NCBI GenBank assembly: GCA_963734595.1
Contig: CAVTHV010000029.1
Coordinates: 186,001 to 250,000, forward strand
DNA: 64,000 bases
Direction of reading: 5' to 3'
DNA from: CAKKQX01 sp963734595
GTDB lineage: Bacteria; Pseudomonadota; Gammaproteobacteria; Burkholderiales; SG8-41
Part shown: positions 56,679-64,000 of the stretch, piece after piece
How positions within the stretch are numbered: position 1 is the first letter of the stretch
Layout: each line of letters begins with the position of its first letter
Position numbers and translations under genes: made by a program
Notes under the pieces: generated by a model
Told to the model about the DNA's origin: nothing
Databases searched by the model: none
Seen by the model: the letters and a program-made list of their open reading frames with translations, nothing else

Positions 56679-58095
56679 ATGACAGCTCACACCTTGATAG
56701 AACGCATCGCCGCGATCGTCGGCCCGCAGGGGCTCATCACCGATCCGCGCGACATGGAACCATACGTCGTCGACTGGCGCGGCTACCACCGCGGCGTCAC
56801 GCCGGCGGTAATCCGCCCGGCCAATACCGCACAGGTCGCCGCCGTGGTGAAGCTCTGCGCTGAAACCGCGACCCCGCTCGTGCCGCAGGGCGGCAACACC
56901 GGCATGTGCGGCGCGTCCGTGCCGCACGCCAGCGGCACCGAACTCGTGCTGTCGCTCGCGCGCATGAACCGCATTCTCGAAGTCGATGCGCTCAACAACA
57001 CGCTCACCGTCGAGGCGGGCTGCGTGCTCGCCAACATCCAGCAGGCCGCCGCGGACGCCGACCGCCTGTTTCCGCTGAGCCTCGGCGCCGAAGGCAGCTG
57101 CCAGATCGGCGGCAATCTCGCGACCAACGCCGGCGGCGTCAACGTGCTGCGCTACGGCAACGCGCGCGACCTCGTGCTCGGGCCTGGAGGTGGTGCTGCC
57201 CGACGGCCGCATCTGGAACGGCCTGCGCGGCCTGCGCAAGGACAACACCGGTTATGACCTCAAGCATCTGTTTGTCGGCGCCGAAGGCACGCTCGGCATC
57301 ATCACCGCCGCCGTGCTGAAGCTCTTTCCGCGGCCGAAGTCGGCGGCCACCGCCTGGATGTCGGTACCGCATCCGGAGGCGGCGCTGGAACTGCTGTCCG
57401 TGCTGCGGCAGCATTGCGGCGACCGGATCACGGCTTTCGAACTGATTTCGCGCAACTGCCTGGATCTGGTGCTGCGCCACATCCCCGACACCCGCGACCC
57501 GCTGGCGGCCGTGCATGAATGGTATGTGCTCACCGAACTCAGCGATTCGCGCGAAGGCGATGCACTGCGCGAAGAACTCGAGCAGACGCTCGCCGCGGCG
57601 ATGGACCTCGGACTCGTCACCGACGCCGTCATCGCCGGCAACGAGACCCAGGCGCAGGCGCTGTGGCGCATGCGCGAAGACATTCCGGAAGCGTCGCGCG
57701 CCGAGCCCGGCATGCTCTACCGCCATGACATTGCGGTCGCGGTGAGCCGGGTGCCGGCTTTCATCAGCGAAGCGCAGGCGGCGCTCAAGCAGCGCTTTCC
57801 CGGCATAGACATCATCTGCTTCGGCCATCTCGGCGACGGCAACCTGCACTACAACGCCTTCGTCGCCGGGCGCAACCGCAACGATGCGGCCGCGCGCGAC
57901 GCCCACGACGTCACCGAGGTCGTGTACGACCTCGTGCAACGCTACCACGGCAGTTTCAGCGCCGAGCACGGCATCGGGCTGTTCAAGGTGGATGAGCTGA
58001 AACGCTACAAGAGCGCGGTCGAAGTCGAGCTCATGCGCACGCTGAAGCGCGCGCTCGATCCGCACAATCTGATGAATCCCGGAAAAGTTCTGTAA
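56679..58095 (+). CDS. FAD-binding D-2-hydroxy acid oxidase/dehydrogenase (GlcD type), one frameshift
   Basis: About 471 residues. The FAD-binding domain shows VPQGGNTGMCG and NLATNAGGVNVLRYGN. After an extra G near 57182 it continues LEVVLPDGRIWNGLRGLRKD, GAEGTLGIITAA, CFGHLGDGNLHYN and the C-terminal SAEHGIGLFK ... DPHNLMNPGKVL. This is the glycolate oxidase GlcD/D-2-hydroxyglutarate dehydrogenase group, which oxidises a D-2-hydroxy acid to the 2-oxo acid. It is divergent from the LeuCD/Tct operon and could act on the hydroxy acid made there. Confidence 0.93.
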
Positions 58096-58096
58096 G

Positions 58097-58203
58097 ACAT
58101 CGGCCACAGAGAACACAGAGTTCACAGAGTAAAGCTAAAAGCCCGGTATTGCCGGATCGGTTTTCCTCTGTGTTCTCTGTGACCTCTGCGGCTGATGTTT
58201 TGG
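58097..58203. repeat. inverted pair of ACACAGAGA-type tandem arms
   Basis: The left arm (58097-58142) has CACAGAGAACACAGAGTTCA units, and the right arm (58164-58203) TCCTCTGTGTTCTCTGTGAC. It lies between two convergent genes and can end both transcripts. Confidence 0.8.
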
Positions 58204-58212
58204 TTTTTTTAT

Positions 58213-58584
58213 TCAGAACGAGATGATGAACAATCCGATGACGCACAGGAACGCGGCCGCCCAGGCCAGCGAGCGCAGGGTCGGTTTGTCGTAAATGTAA
58301 CAAAGGGTGTAAACGACCCGCAGCAGAACGAAGGCCAGCGCCAGCCCGTCCAGCCACTGCTGTGGTGCATGCGCCAGGTGGGCGATGATCACGGCGGCGG
58401 CGAACAGCGGGAACGCTTCGAAACCGTTCAGGTGGGCCCAGTACGCGCGCTGCCGCAGGCCGCCCAGCCGCTCCAGGCCCACGCGCGGCGCCGCGTTGTC
58501 GTAATCCCGGCCCCATTTCGCGACCACGATCGAAAAATAGGGCAGGATTCCAGCGGCAAGCACCATCCAGTAGCCGAGCGTCAT
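58213..58584 (-). CDS. MAPEG-family membrane protein
   Basis: 123 residues, four membrane segments: MTLGYWMVLAAGILPYFSIV, then AYWAHLNGFEAFPLFAAAVI with the conserved Asn-Glu, GLALAFVLLRVVYTLCYI with the family Arg/Tyr, and AWAAAFLCVIGLFIIS. MAPEG proteins include glutathione-linked detoxification enzymes; bacterial members are mostly uncharacterised. The ATG at 58584 has AGGGG upstream; a start nine residues earlier is possible. Confidence 0.85.
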   Translation of the reverse strand: MTLGYWMVLAAGILPYFSIVVAKWGRDYDNAAPRVGLERLGGLRQRAYWAHLNGFEAFPLFAAAVIIAHLAHAPQQWLDGLALAFVLLRVVYTLCYIYDKPTLRSLAWAAAFLCVIGLFIISF

Positions 58585-58675
58585 CGTTCGTATTACCCCT
58601 TGGTAAATCATGGAATTACGGCCGCGGAACTTTAGCATATGATCTATCACTAAGACACATCGCATGGGAGAGTCT

Positions 58676-59074
58676 ATGGCCGACAAAATCGTCAAAACCG
58701 ACGCCGAATGGAAAAAACTCCTGGCGCCGGAGCAGTTCGAGATCGCGCGCAAAAAAGGCACCGAGCGCGCATTCACCGGCGAATACTGGGACAACCATGA
58801 AACCGGCGTCTATCGCTGCGTGTGCTGCGGCGCCGAGCTGTTCCGCTCCGATCACAAGTTCGAATCCGGCAGCGGCTGGCCGAGTTTCTGGCAGCCCGCG
58901 GCCGGGGACAACGTCAGGACCGGGGACGACTTCAGTCACCTGATGCGGCGCACCGAAGTGCTGTGCAGCCGCTGCGATGCCCATCTCGGACATGTCTTCG
59001 ACGACGGGCCGCAGCCCACCGGGCTGCGCTACTGCATCAATTCGGCGTCGCTGAAATTCGAAAAGAAGGAATAA
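58676..59074 (+). CDS. msrB: peptide methionine-R-sulfoxide reductase MsrB
   Basis: 132 residues. Zinc-binding CVCC and CSRC pairs, HKFESGSGWPSFWQP, and the catalytic cysteine in GLRYCINSASL. It is cytoplasmic (no signal peptide), complementing the exported MsrA at 10788. The ATG at 58676 is chosen because GGAG lies five bases upstream; the ATG at 58664 is four codons longer. Confidence 0.95.
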   Translation: MADKIVKTDAEWKKLLAPEQFEIARKKGTERAFTGEYWDNHETGVYRCVCCGAELFRSDHKFESGSGWPSFWQPAAGDNVRTGDDFSHLMRRTEVLCSRCDAHLGHVFDDGPQPTGLRYCINSASLKFEKKE

Positions 59075-59132
59075 ACCGGGGCTGGCGGGCCAAATAGACA
59101 GTGGGCCGCCAAAAGCCGATAATACGCCGCCT

Positions 59133-59678
59133 ATGAAATTCCTTTTCGACCTTTTCCCGGTCATCCTGTTTTTCGTCGCCTTCAAGTTCTCCGGCATCTA
59201 CGTCGCGACCGCGGTCGCGATCGCCGCGACCTTTGCCCAGATCGGCTGGGTCTGGCTGCGCCACCGCAAGGTCGACAACATGCTGTGGGTCAGCCTGGGC
59301 GTGATCGTGGTGTTCGGCGGCGCCACGCTGCTGCTGCATAACGAGACTTTCATCAAATGGAAGCCGACCGTGCTCTACTGGCTGTTCAGCGGGACGCTTG
59401 CGGTATCGGCGCTGCTGTTCCGCAAAAACCTGATCCGCAGCATGATGGAAAAACAGGTCGCCCTGCCCGATCCGGTGTGGAACCGGCTGCTGGCAAGCTG
59501 GATCGCATTCTTCGCCGTGATGGGCGTGCTCAACCTTTATGTCGCCTTCAATTATTCGACCGACGTCTGGGTCAATTTCAAGCTGTTCGGCGGGCTCGGC
59601 CTGATGCTGGTTTTCGTCGTGCTGCAGGCGCTGATGATGGGCAAGTACGTGCAGGAACAGGAAAAGGGGCCGGAATAA
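59133..59678 (+). CDS. yciB: inner-membrane septation protein YciB/IspZ
   Basis: 181 residues, five membrane segments: MKFLFDLFPVILFFVAFKFS, YVATAVAIAATFAQIGWVWL, VSLGVIVVFGGATLLLHNET, WIAFFAVMGVLNLYVAF and LFGGLGLMLVFVVLQALMM. The segment FIKWKPTVLYWLF is the family hallmark. It takes part in cell-envelope synthesis and septation. It is intact, ahead of bolA and ppiC in the order usual for betaproteobacteria. Confidence 0.95.
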   Translation: MKFLFDLFPVILFFVAFKFSGIYVATAVAIAATFAQIGWVWLRHRKVDNMLWVSLGVIVVFGGATLLLHNETFIKWKPTVLYWLFSGTLAVSALLFRKNLIRSMMEKQVALPDPVWNRLLASWIAFFAVMGVLNLYVAFNYSTDVWVNFKLFGGLGLMLVFVVLQALMMGKYVQEQEKGPE

Positions 59679-59717
59679 TGCCCCGCCCCGAAGCCGTCCA
59701 AAAAGGTCATTGCCGGC

Positions 59718-59981
59718 GTGAACGTGCCGCAACTGATGCAGGAAAAACTCGCCGCGCTGGCGCCCGAATCGCTCGAAATTCTCGACGAGTCGGGCCAGCA
59801 CGCCGGCCATGAGGGCGCGAAAGGCGGCGGCGGACATTACCAGGTCCTCATCGTGTCGGGGCAGTTTGCCGGCAAGCCGATCCAGCTGCGCCACCGCATG
59901 GTCTACGCCGCGCTCGGATCAATGATGCAGAAAGAAATCCACGCTCTGGCCATCAAGGCTTTTGCACCGGACGAAATTTGA
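59718..59981 (+). CDS. bolA: BolA-family protein
   Basis: 87 residues: ESLEILDESGQHAGHEG, GGGHYQVLIVSGQFAGKP and HRMVYAALGSMMQKEIHAL match BolA, including the conserved His. BolA works with monothiol glutaredoxins in iron-sulfur trafficking. The GTG at 59718 gives the usual length. A possible N-terminal extension begins at ATG 59678 (MPRPEAVQ-KVIAG) if one A is removed from the AAAAA run near 59701. Confidence 0.9.
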   Translation: MNVPQLMQEKLAALAPESLEILDESGQHAGHEGAKGGGGHYQVLIVSGQFAGKPIQLRHRMVYAALGSMMQKEIHALAIKAFAPDEI

Positions 59982-60007
59982 CAAATTCAACCCTAAAAGG
60001 AAGCCAC

Positions 60008-60778
60008 ATGAAGTTCTCGAAAATACTGCAACTGCTGCTGGTCATCGCAGCCGGCGCGCTGACCGCAAGCGTTGCGCAGGCGCAAGACGTCAAGGTCAAC
60101 GGCGTCACCATTCCGCAGGCCCGGCTCGATTTCCTGGCCAAGAACTCCGGCCAGCCCGATTCCCCCGAATTGCGCAACCGGATCAAGGACACTCTGATCA
60201 CGCGCGAAGTGCTGGCGCAGGAGGCAGTCAAAAAGGGATTCGACAAGAGCCCCGAAGTGCTCGTGCAGATCGACCTGCAGCGCCAGCAGGTGCTGATCAA
60301 CGCCTTGGTGCAGGACTACATGAAAACGCATCCCGTCACCGATGATGCGATGAAGAAAGAGTACGATCAGGTCAAGGCGAAAAGCAACAGCAAGGAATAC
60401 AAGGCCCATCATATCCTGGTGGAAACCGAAGACGAGGCCAAACAGATCATCGCCCAGCTCAAGAAAGGCGGCAATTTCGAGAAAATTGCAGCCGAAAAAT
60501 CCAAGGACACCGGCTCAAAAGCCAGCGGCGGCAGTCTCGACTGGTCCAATCACTATGTCCCGCCGTTCCTGCAGGCACTGGCCAAGCTCAAGAAAGGCCA
60601 GACCACGGATACGCCGGTCCAGACCCAGTTTGGCTGGCACGTGATCCGGCTCGACGACGTGCGGGCTGCGAAATTCCCGACCTTCGAGCAGGCCAAGCCG
60701 CAGATCATGCAGGAGATGGAAAAACAGGCGGTCAGCAAAATGATCGCCGATTTGCGGGCCAAAGCCAAGATCGAGTAA
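60008..60778 (+). CDS. periplasmic parvulin-type peptidyl-prolyl isomerase
   Basis: 256 residues with a signal peptide (LLLVIAAGALTASVAQA-QD). A SurA-like N-terminal helix region (ELRNRIKDTLITREVLAQEA) is followed by one PpiC domain: AHHILVETEDEAKQIIAQLK, GGSLDWSNHYVPPFLQAL and TQFGWHVIRLDDVR. It helps fold outer-membrane or secreted proteins. AAAAGGAAG precedes ATG 60008; the terminator 60796-60825 closes the yciB-bolA-ppiC group. Confidence 0.94.
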   Translation: MKFSKILQLLLVIAAGALTASVAQAQDVKVNGVTIPQARLDFLAKNSGQPDSPELRNRIKDTLITREVLAQEAVKKGFDKSPEVLVQIDLQRQQVLINALVQDYMKTHPVTDDAMKKEYDQVKAKSNSKEYKAHHILVETEDEAKQIIAQLKKGGNFEKIAAEKSKDTGSKASGGSLDWSNHYVPPFLQALAKLKKGQTTDTPVQTQFGWHVIRLDDVRAAKFPTFEQAKPQIMQEMEKQAVSKMIADLRAKAKIE

Positions 60779-60795
60779 GGGACCAAGCCGCAAAG

Positions 60796-60825
60796 AAAAA
60801 GGCGCACTGCGGTGCGCCTTTTTTT
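60796..60825. terminator. intrinsic terminator between ppiC and nfu-like gene
   Basis: AAAAAGGCGCAC-TGCG-GTGCGCCTTTTTTT, a perfect stem with A and T runs on both sides, serving the converging genes. Confidence 0.9.
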
Positions 60826-60843
60826 ATTTTGGAGGCAGCGCAG

Positions 60844-61233
60844 TCAGAATGTATTCCGCACGCCGGTGATTTGCGGGAAGCGGTTTCTGACCATGCGCTC
60901 CACCACGTTCTTCAGATCGAGCGTCGCGCGCGGGCAACCGACGCAATTGCCCTTCAGTCTCACCCGCACTACCGTTCCCTCGAGCGCGACCAGTTCCAGG
61001 TCGCCGCCGTCCCTGAGCAGAATCCGCCGCGCCTCCTCGAGCACCTCCCTGACGGCATCCGCCGTCGGTAAGGGCGCATCGGCATCGGCCACGCGCGCCG
61101 CTTCGAGTTGTGTCTGCAGCAACGATTGCTCGCGCGAGATCCTCATCGCGAGCACCGGATCGCGCTCGTAGAGCGCATCGAGCTCGTCGTCGGTATAGAA
61201 CGGGGCGTCGGATTTGATCGGCGCTGCGCTCAT
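60844..61233 (-). CDS. NifU C-terminal domain (Nfu-like) protein
   Basis: 129 residues. The C-terminal 70 form an Nfu domain: VREVLEEARRILLRDGGDLE and LKGNCVGCPRATLDLKN with the cluster-binding CxxC. The N-terminal helical part (DELDALYERDPVLAMRISRE) is charged. It probably carries or donates [4Fe-4S] clusters, relevant to the aconitases and LeuC here. The frame is intact. Confidence 0.9.
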   Translation of the reverse strand: MSAAPIKSDAPFYTDDELDALYERDPVLAMRISREQSLLQTQLEAARVADADAPLPTADAVREVLEEARRILLRDGGDLELVALEGTVVRVRLKGNCVGCPRATLDLKNVVERMVRNRFPQITGVRNTF

Positions 61234-61318
61234 CTGTCAGTGATGGGTAATGGGTAATGGGTAATGGGTAAGACCTCATGACCACTCATCACCCATAACT
61301 CATTCCTCATTACGCCGC
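61234..61318. repeat. GGGTAAT tandem arm with inverted partner; predicted G-quadruplex
   Basis: Four GGG tracts (61245, 61252, 61259 and 61266) are separated by TAAT, followed by an inverted arm CATCACCCATAACTCATTCC and CTCATTAC. It fills the gap between purL and the nfu-like gene. Confidence 0.75.
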
Positions 61319-61327
61319 TGAGTCGGC

Positions 61328-64000
61328 CTAGCCCACCCAGCGGCGCGCATTGCGGAACATCCTGAGCCACGGCCCGTCCTCTCCCCATTCCGCCGGATGC
61401 CACGAATTCTGCACCGCGCGGAATACGCGCTCCGGATGCGGCATGAGGATGGTGAAGCGCCCGTCCGGCGTGGTGAGCCCGGTGATGCCCTGCGGCGAGC
61501 CGTTGGGATTGTACGGATAGCGTTCCGTCGCGTTGCCGCGGTTGTCGACGAAGCGCAGCGCCACCAGCGCCTGCGCCGACGCCAGCGCATTGGCGCCGGC
61601 GAATTCGGCATAGCCCTCGCCATGCGCGACCGCGACCGGCATGCGGCTGCCCTCCATGCCTTCGAAAAACAGCGAGGCGGAGCGCTGCACTTCGACCATT
61701 ACGAACCGCGCCTCGAACTGCTCCGACCGGTTCCTGACGAAATGCGGCCACGCTTCGGCGCCCGGGATCAGTTCGTGCAGATTGCTCATCATCTGGCAGC
61801 CGTTGCACACGCCGAGCGCAAACGAATCGTCGCGCCGGAAAAACGCCTCGAACTCGTCGCGCGCACGGGCGTTGAACAGAATGGACTTGGCCCAGCCCTC
61901 GCCCGCGCCCAGCACGTCGCCGTAGGAGAATCCGCCGCACGCGGCAAAGCCCTTGAAATCCCCGAGGCTCACGCGGCCGGCGATGATGTCGCTCATGTGC
62001 ACGTCGACCGCGGCAAACCCGGCGCGGTCGAAGGCCGCCGCCATCTCGATCTGCCCGTTCACGCCCTGCTCGCGCAGGATCGCCACCCGCGGCCGCGCGC
62101 CGCTCGCGACGTAAGGTGCGGCAATGTCCTCCTGCGGATCGAACGTCAGGCTCGCGTGAAGTCCCGGATCACCGTCGTCGAGATGCGGTCGTATTCCTGC
62201 TGCGCGCATTCCGGATTGTCGCGCAGCTTCTGCATGTGACAGGTGGTTTCGGACCACGCACGCTGCAGTTCCACGCGGGGGGCCGAAAGGATTTCCTGCC
62301 CGCCCGCCCGAATGCGCAGCGTATCGTCGGCATTGAGCGTGCCGATCAGATGAAACGCACGCTCCAACCCGGCTGCGGCAAACACTTTTTCACATGGGGC
62401 GTATGTTCGCGCCGCACCTGCAGCACCGCGCCCAGTTCCTCGTTGAACAATGCCGCGAGGTTCCGCGCCTGATCGTGCGGCGACAGCAGCGCATAGCCGT
62501 CGATCGTCACGCCGCCGCGTCCCGGCAAACATCATTTCGCAAATCGTGGCGAGCAGGCCGCCATCGGAACGATCGTGATAAGCGAGCAGCCTGCCGTCCC
62601 GGTTCAACTGTTGCACCGCTTCGAAATATCCTTTTAAATCAGCCGCCTGCTCGACATCCGGCGACTGATTGCCGAGCTGTCCGAAGACCTGCGCCAGCGC
62701 CGAGCCGCCGAGCCGGCAGCGATTCAGCCCGAGATCGATCAGGATCAGGTCGGTGTCGCCGCAATCGGTCCTCAACTGCGGCGTCAGCGTCCTGCGCGCA
62801 TCCTGCACCGGCGCAAATGCGGAGACGATCAGCGACAGCGGCGCCGTCACTTCCTTTTTCGCGCCGCCGTCTTCCCACGTCGTCTTCATCGACAGCGAAT
62901 CCTTGCCGACCGGGATGCTGATGCCGAGCTGCGGGCACAGTTCCAGCGCGACCGCGCGCACGGTGTCGAACAGCGCGGCATCCTCGCCGGGATGTCCGGC
63001 CGCCGCCATCCAGTTGGCCGAGAGCTTGATGTCGCCGATGTTCGCGATCGCGGCGGCCGCGATATTGGTGATCGCTTCGCCGATCGCCATGCGGCCCGAA
63101 GCCTCGGGACTGATCAGCGCCAGCGGCGTGCGCTCGCCCATCGCCATCGCCTCGCCGCGATATGTCTTGAATCCCATCAGCGTCACCGCGACGTCCGCCA
63201 CCGGCACCTGCCACGGGCCGACCATCTGGTCGCGCGCCGTCATGCCGCCGACGGTGCGGTCGCCGATGGTGATCAGAAAAGTCTTGTCGGCGACCGCCGG
63301 CAGCCGCAGCACGCGATCGGCCGCCTGCCGGAGGTCGATGCCGGCCGCGTCGAACGGCGCGCAGATCGCGCCGCACATGCGCGACATTGCGCGTCATGCG
63401 GGGCGGCTTGCCCAGCAGCACCGCGAGTTCCATGTCGACCGGCTTGTTGCCGAACACCGGGTCGCTCACCGTGAGCTGGCCGTCGTCGGTCGCCTCCCCG
63501 ACCACCGCGAACGGACAGCGCTCGCGCTCGCAGATCGCGGCAAAACGCGCGAGGTCCGCCGGCGCGATCGCCAGCACGTAGCGCTCCTGCGCCTCGTTGC
63601 ACCAGATCTGCAGCGGCGACATGCCCGGCTCTTCGCTCGGCATCTTGCGCAGATCGAAACGCCCGCCGCGCCCGCGCCGAATGCACGATCTCCGGCAGCG
63701 CGTTCGACAGGCCGCCGGCGCCGACATCGTGGATCGACAGAATGGGATTGGCCTCGCCCAGCGCCCAGCAGCGGTCGATCACCTCCTGCGCGCGGCGCTC
63801 GATCTCGGCGTTGCCGCGCTGCACCGAGTCGAAATCGAGGTCTTCCTGGTTGGCGCCGGTATCCATGCTGGACGCCGCGCCGCCGCCGAGCCCGATCAGC
63901 AGCCCGGGCCCGCCCAGCTGGATCAGCAGCGCGCCGGCGCCCGGCACTTTCTTGAACGCATGGCGCGCCGCGATGTTGCCGAGGCCGCCGGCGATCATGA
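61328..64000 (-). CDS. purL: phosphoribosylformylglycinamidine synthase, partial at the right edge, frameshifted
   Basis: Large PurL of purine synthesis (family length about 1300 residues; about 890 are in the window). Synthetase domains: KKVPGAGALLIQLGGPGLLI, SSMDTGANQEDLDFDSVQRG, NPILSIHDVGAGGLSNALPE, TLMGFKTYRGEAMAMGERTP and GISIPVGKDSLSMKTTWED. The C-terminal glutamine amidotransferase has VAILREQGVNGQIEMA, the nucleophile in ALGVCNGCQMMSN and the His/Glu pair in PHPERVF. Breaks lie near 63680, 63390, 62525, 62385 and 62155. As an essential gene it argues that these indels are not real. The N-terminus is beyond 64000. Confidence 0.95.

Overview
The window looks like a chromosomal segment of a high-GC betaproteobacterium, probably Burkholderiales-like. 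The reasons are the GC-rich codon use, five periplasmic Bug/TctC-type solute receptors, two TctBA membrane modules, tandem AcnA-type aconitases beside prpC/prpD, and LysR regulators divergent from catabolic operons. No tRNA, rRNA or CRISPR array was seen. Many conserved genes, including purL, leuC, prpC and both aconitases, carry single-base indels. Most of the indels I could place are one-base insertions. Sequence or assembly error is the simplest reading, so broken genes are annotated as whole loci with the frame changes noted.

Layout. 0.4-11.5 kb: malate dehydrogenase, 2-methylcitrate synthase and dehydratase, a periplasmic thioredoxin-like protein, two tandem aconitases and msrA, forming a TCA/methylcitrate block. 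12-17 kb: a LeuA-like DRE-TIM enzyme, a polysaccharide-deacetylase-family hydrolase, a Bug receptor and a TIM-barrel amidohydrolase. 16.9-19.6 kb: an AT-richer island bounded by imperfect inverted ends, carrying an HNH nuclease and two membrane proteins. 20-27.3 kb: scattered single genes (aldo/keto reductase, metallo-beta-lactamase-fold enzyme, methyltransferase, ferritin-like protein, Kelch protein, SnoaL-like protein) separated by repeat-rich spacers. 27.5-32.1 kb: an SDR, Bug receptor and MmgE/PrpD operon divergent from a LysR gene. 32.2-33.4 kb: a small envelope/stress cluster (CsbD, DUF3309, triheme cytochrome-BON fusion). 33.8-38 kb: a Bug receptor and a PAS/GAF/HD-GYP sensor broken into about ten frames. 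38-45.5 kb: LysR divergent from an intact operon of two DHDPS-like enzymes, an ornithine-cyclodeaminase-like enzyme and TctCBA. 45.8-56.2 kb, minus strand: a thiamine-diphosphate enzyme, TctBA, an isocitrate/isopropylmalate dehydrogenase, a PanE-like reductase, a TctC receptor and LeuCD, a candidate uptake and LeuCD/LeuB-like catabolic route without LeuA. A pilin gene follows it. 56.3-64 kb: an aconitase 3' remnant, a GlcD-type FAD oxidase, and housekeeping genes (MAPEG protein, msrB, yciB, bolA, parvulin, nfu-like, purL entering from the right edge).

The spacers are unusually structured. One class consists of two arms of short degenerate tandem units in inverted orientation. At least six unrelated unit sequences share that same architecture. 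A second class is a modular interspersed element of about 150 bp built on an AAAGGCCAGC/GCTGGCCTTT hairpin, with ten copies. Most striking, both full-length aconitase genes are followed about 100 bp downstream by a second copy of their own C-terminal peptide and stop, in the +1 frame, differing only by synonymous codons and preceded by a shared GCGCAG-TCAAG-CTGCGC hairpin. A third aconitase 3' remnant at 56.35-56.6 kb carries a related motif.
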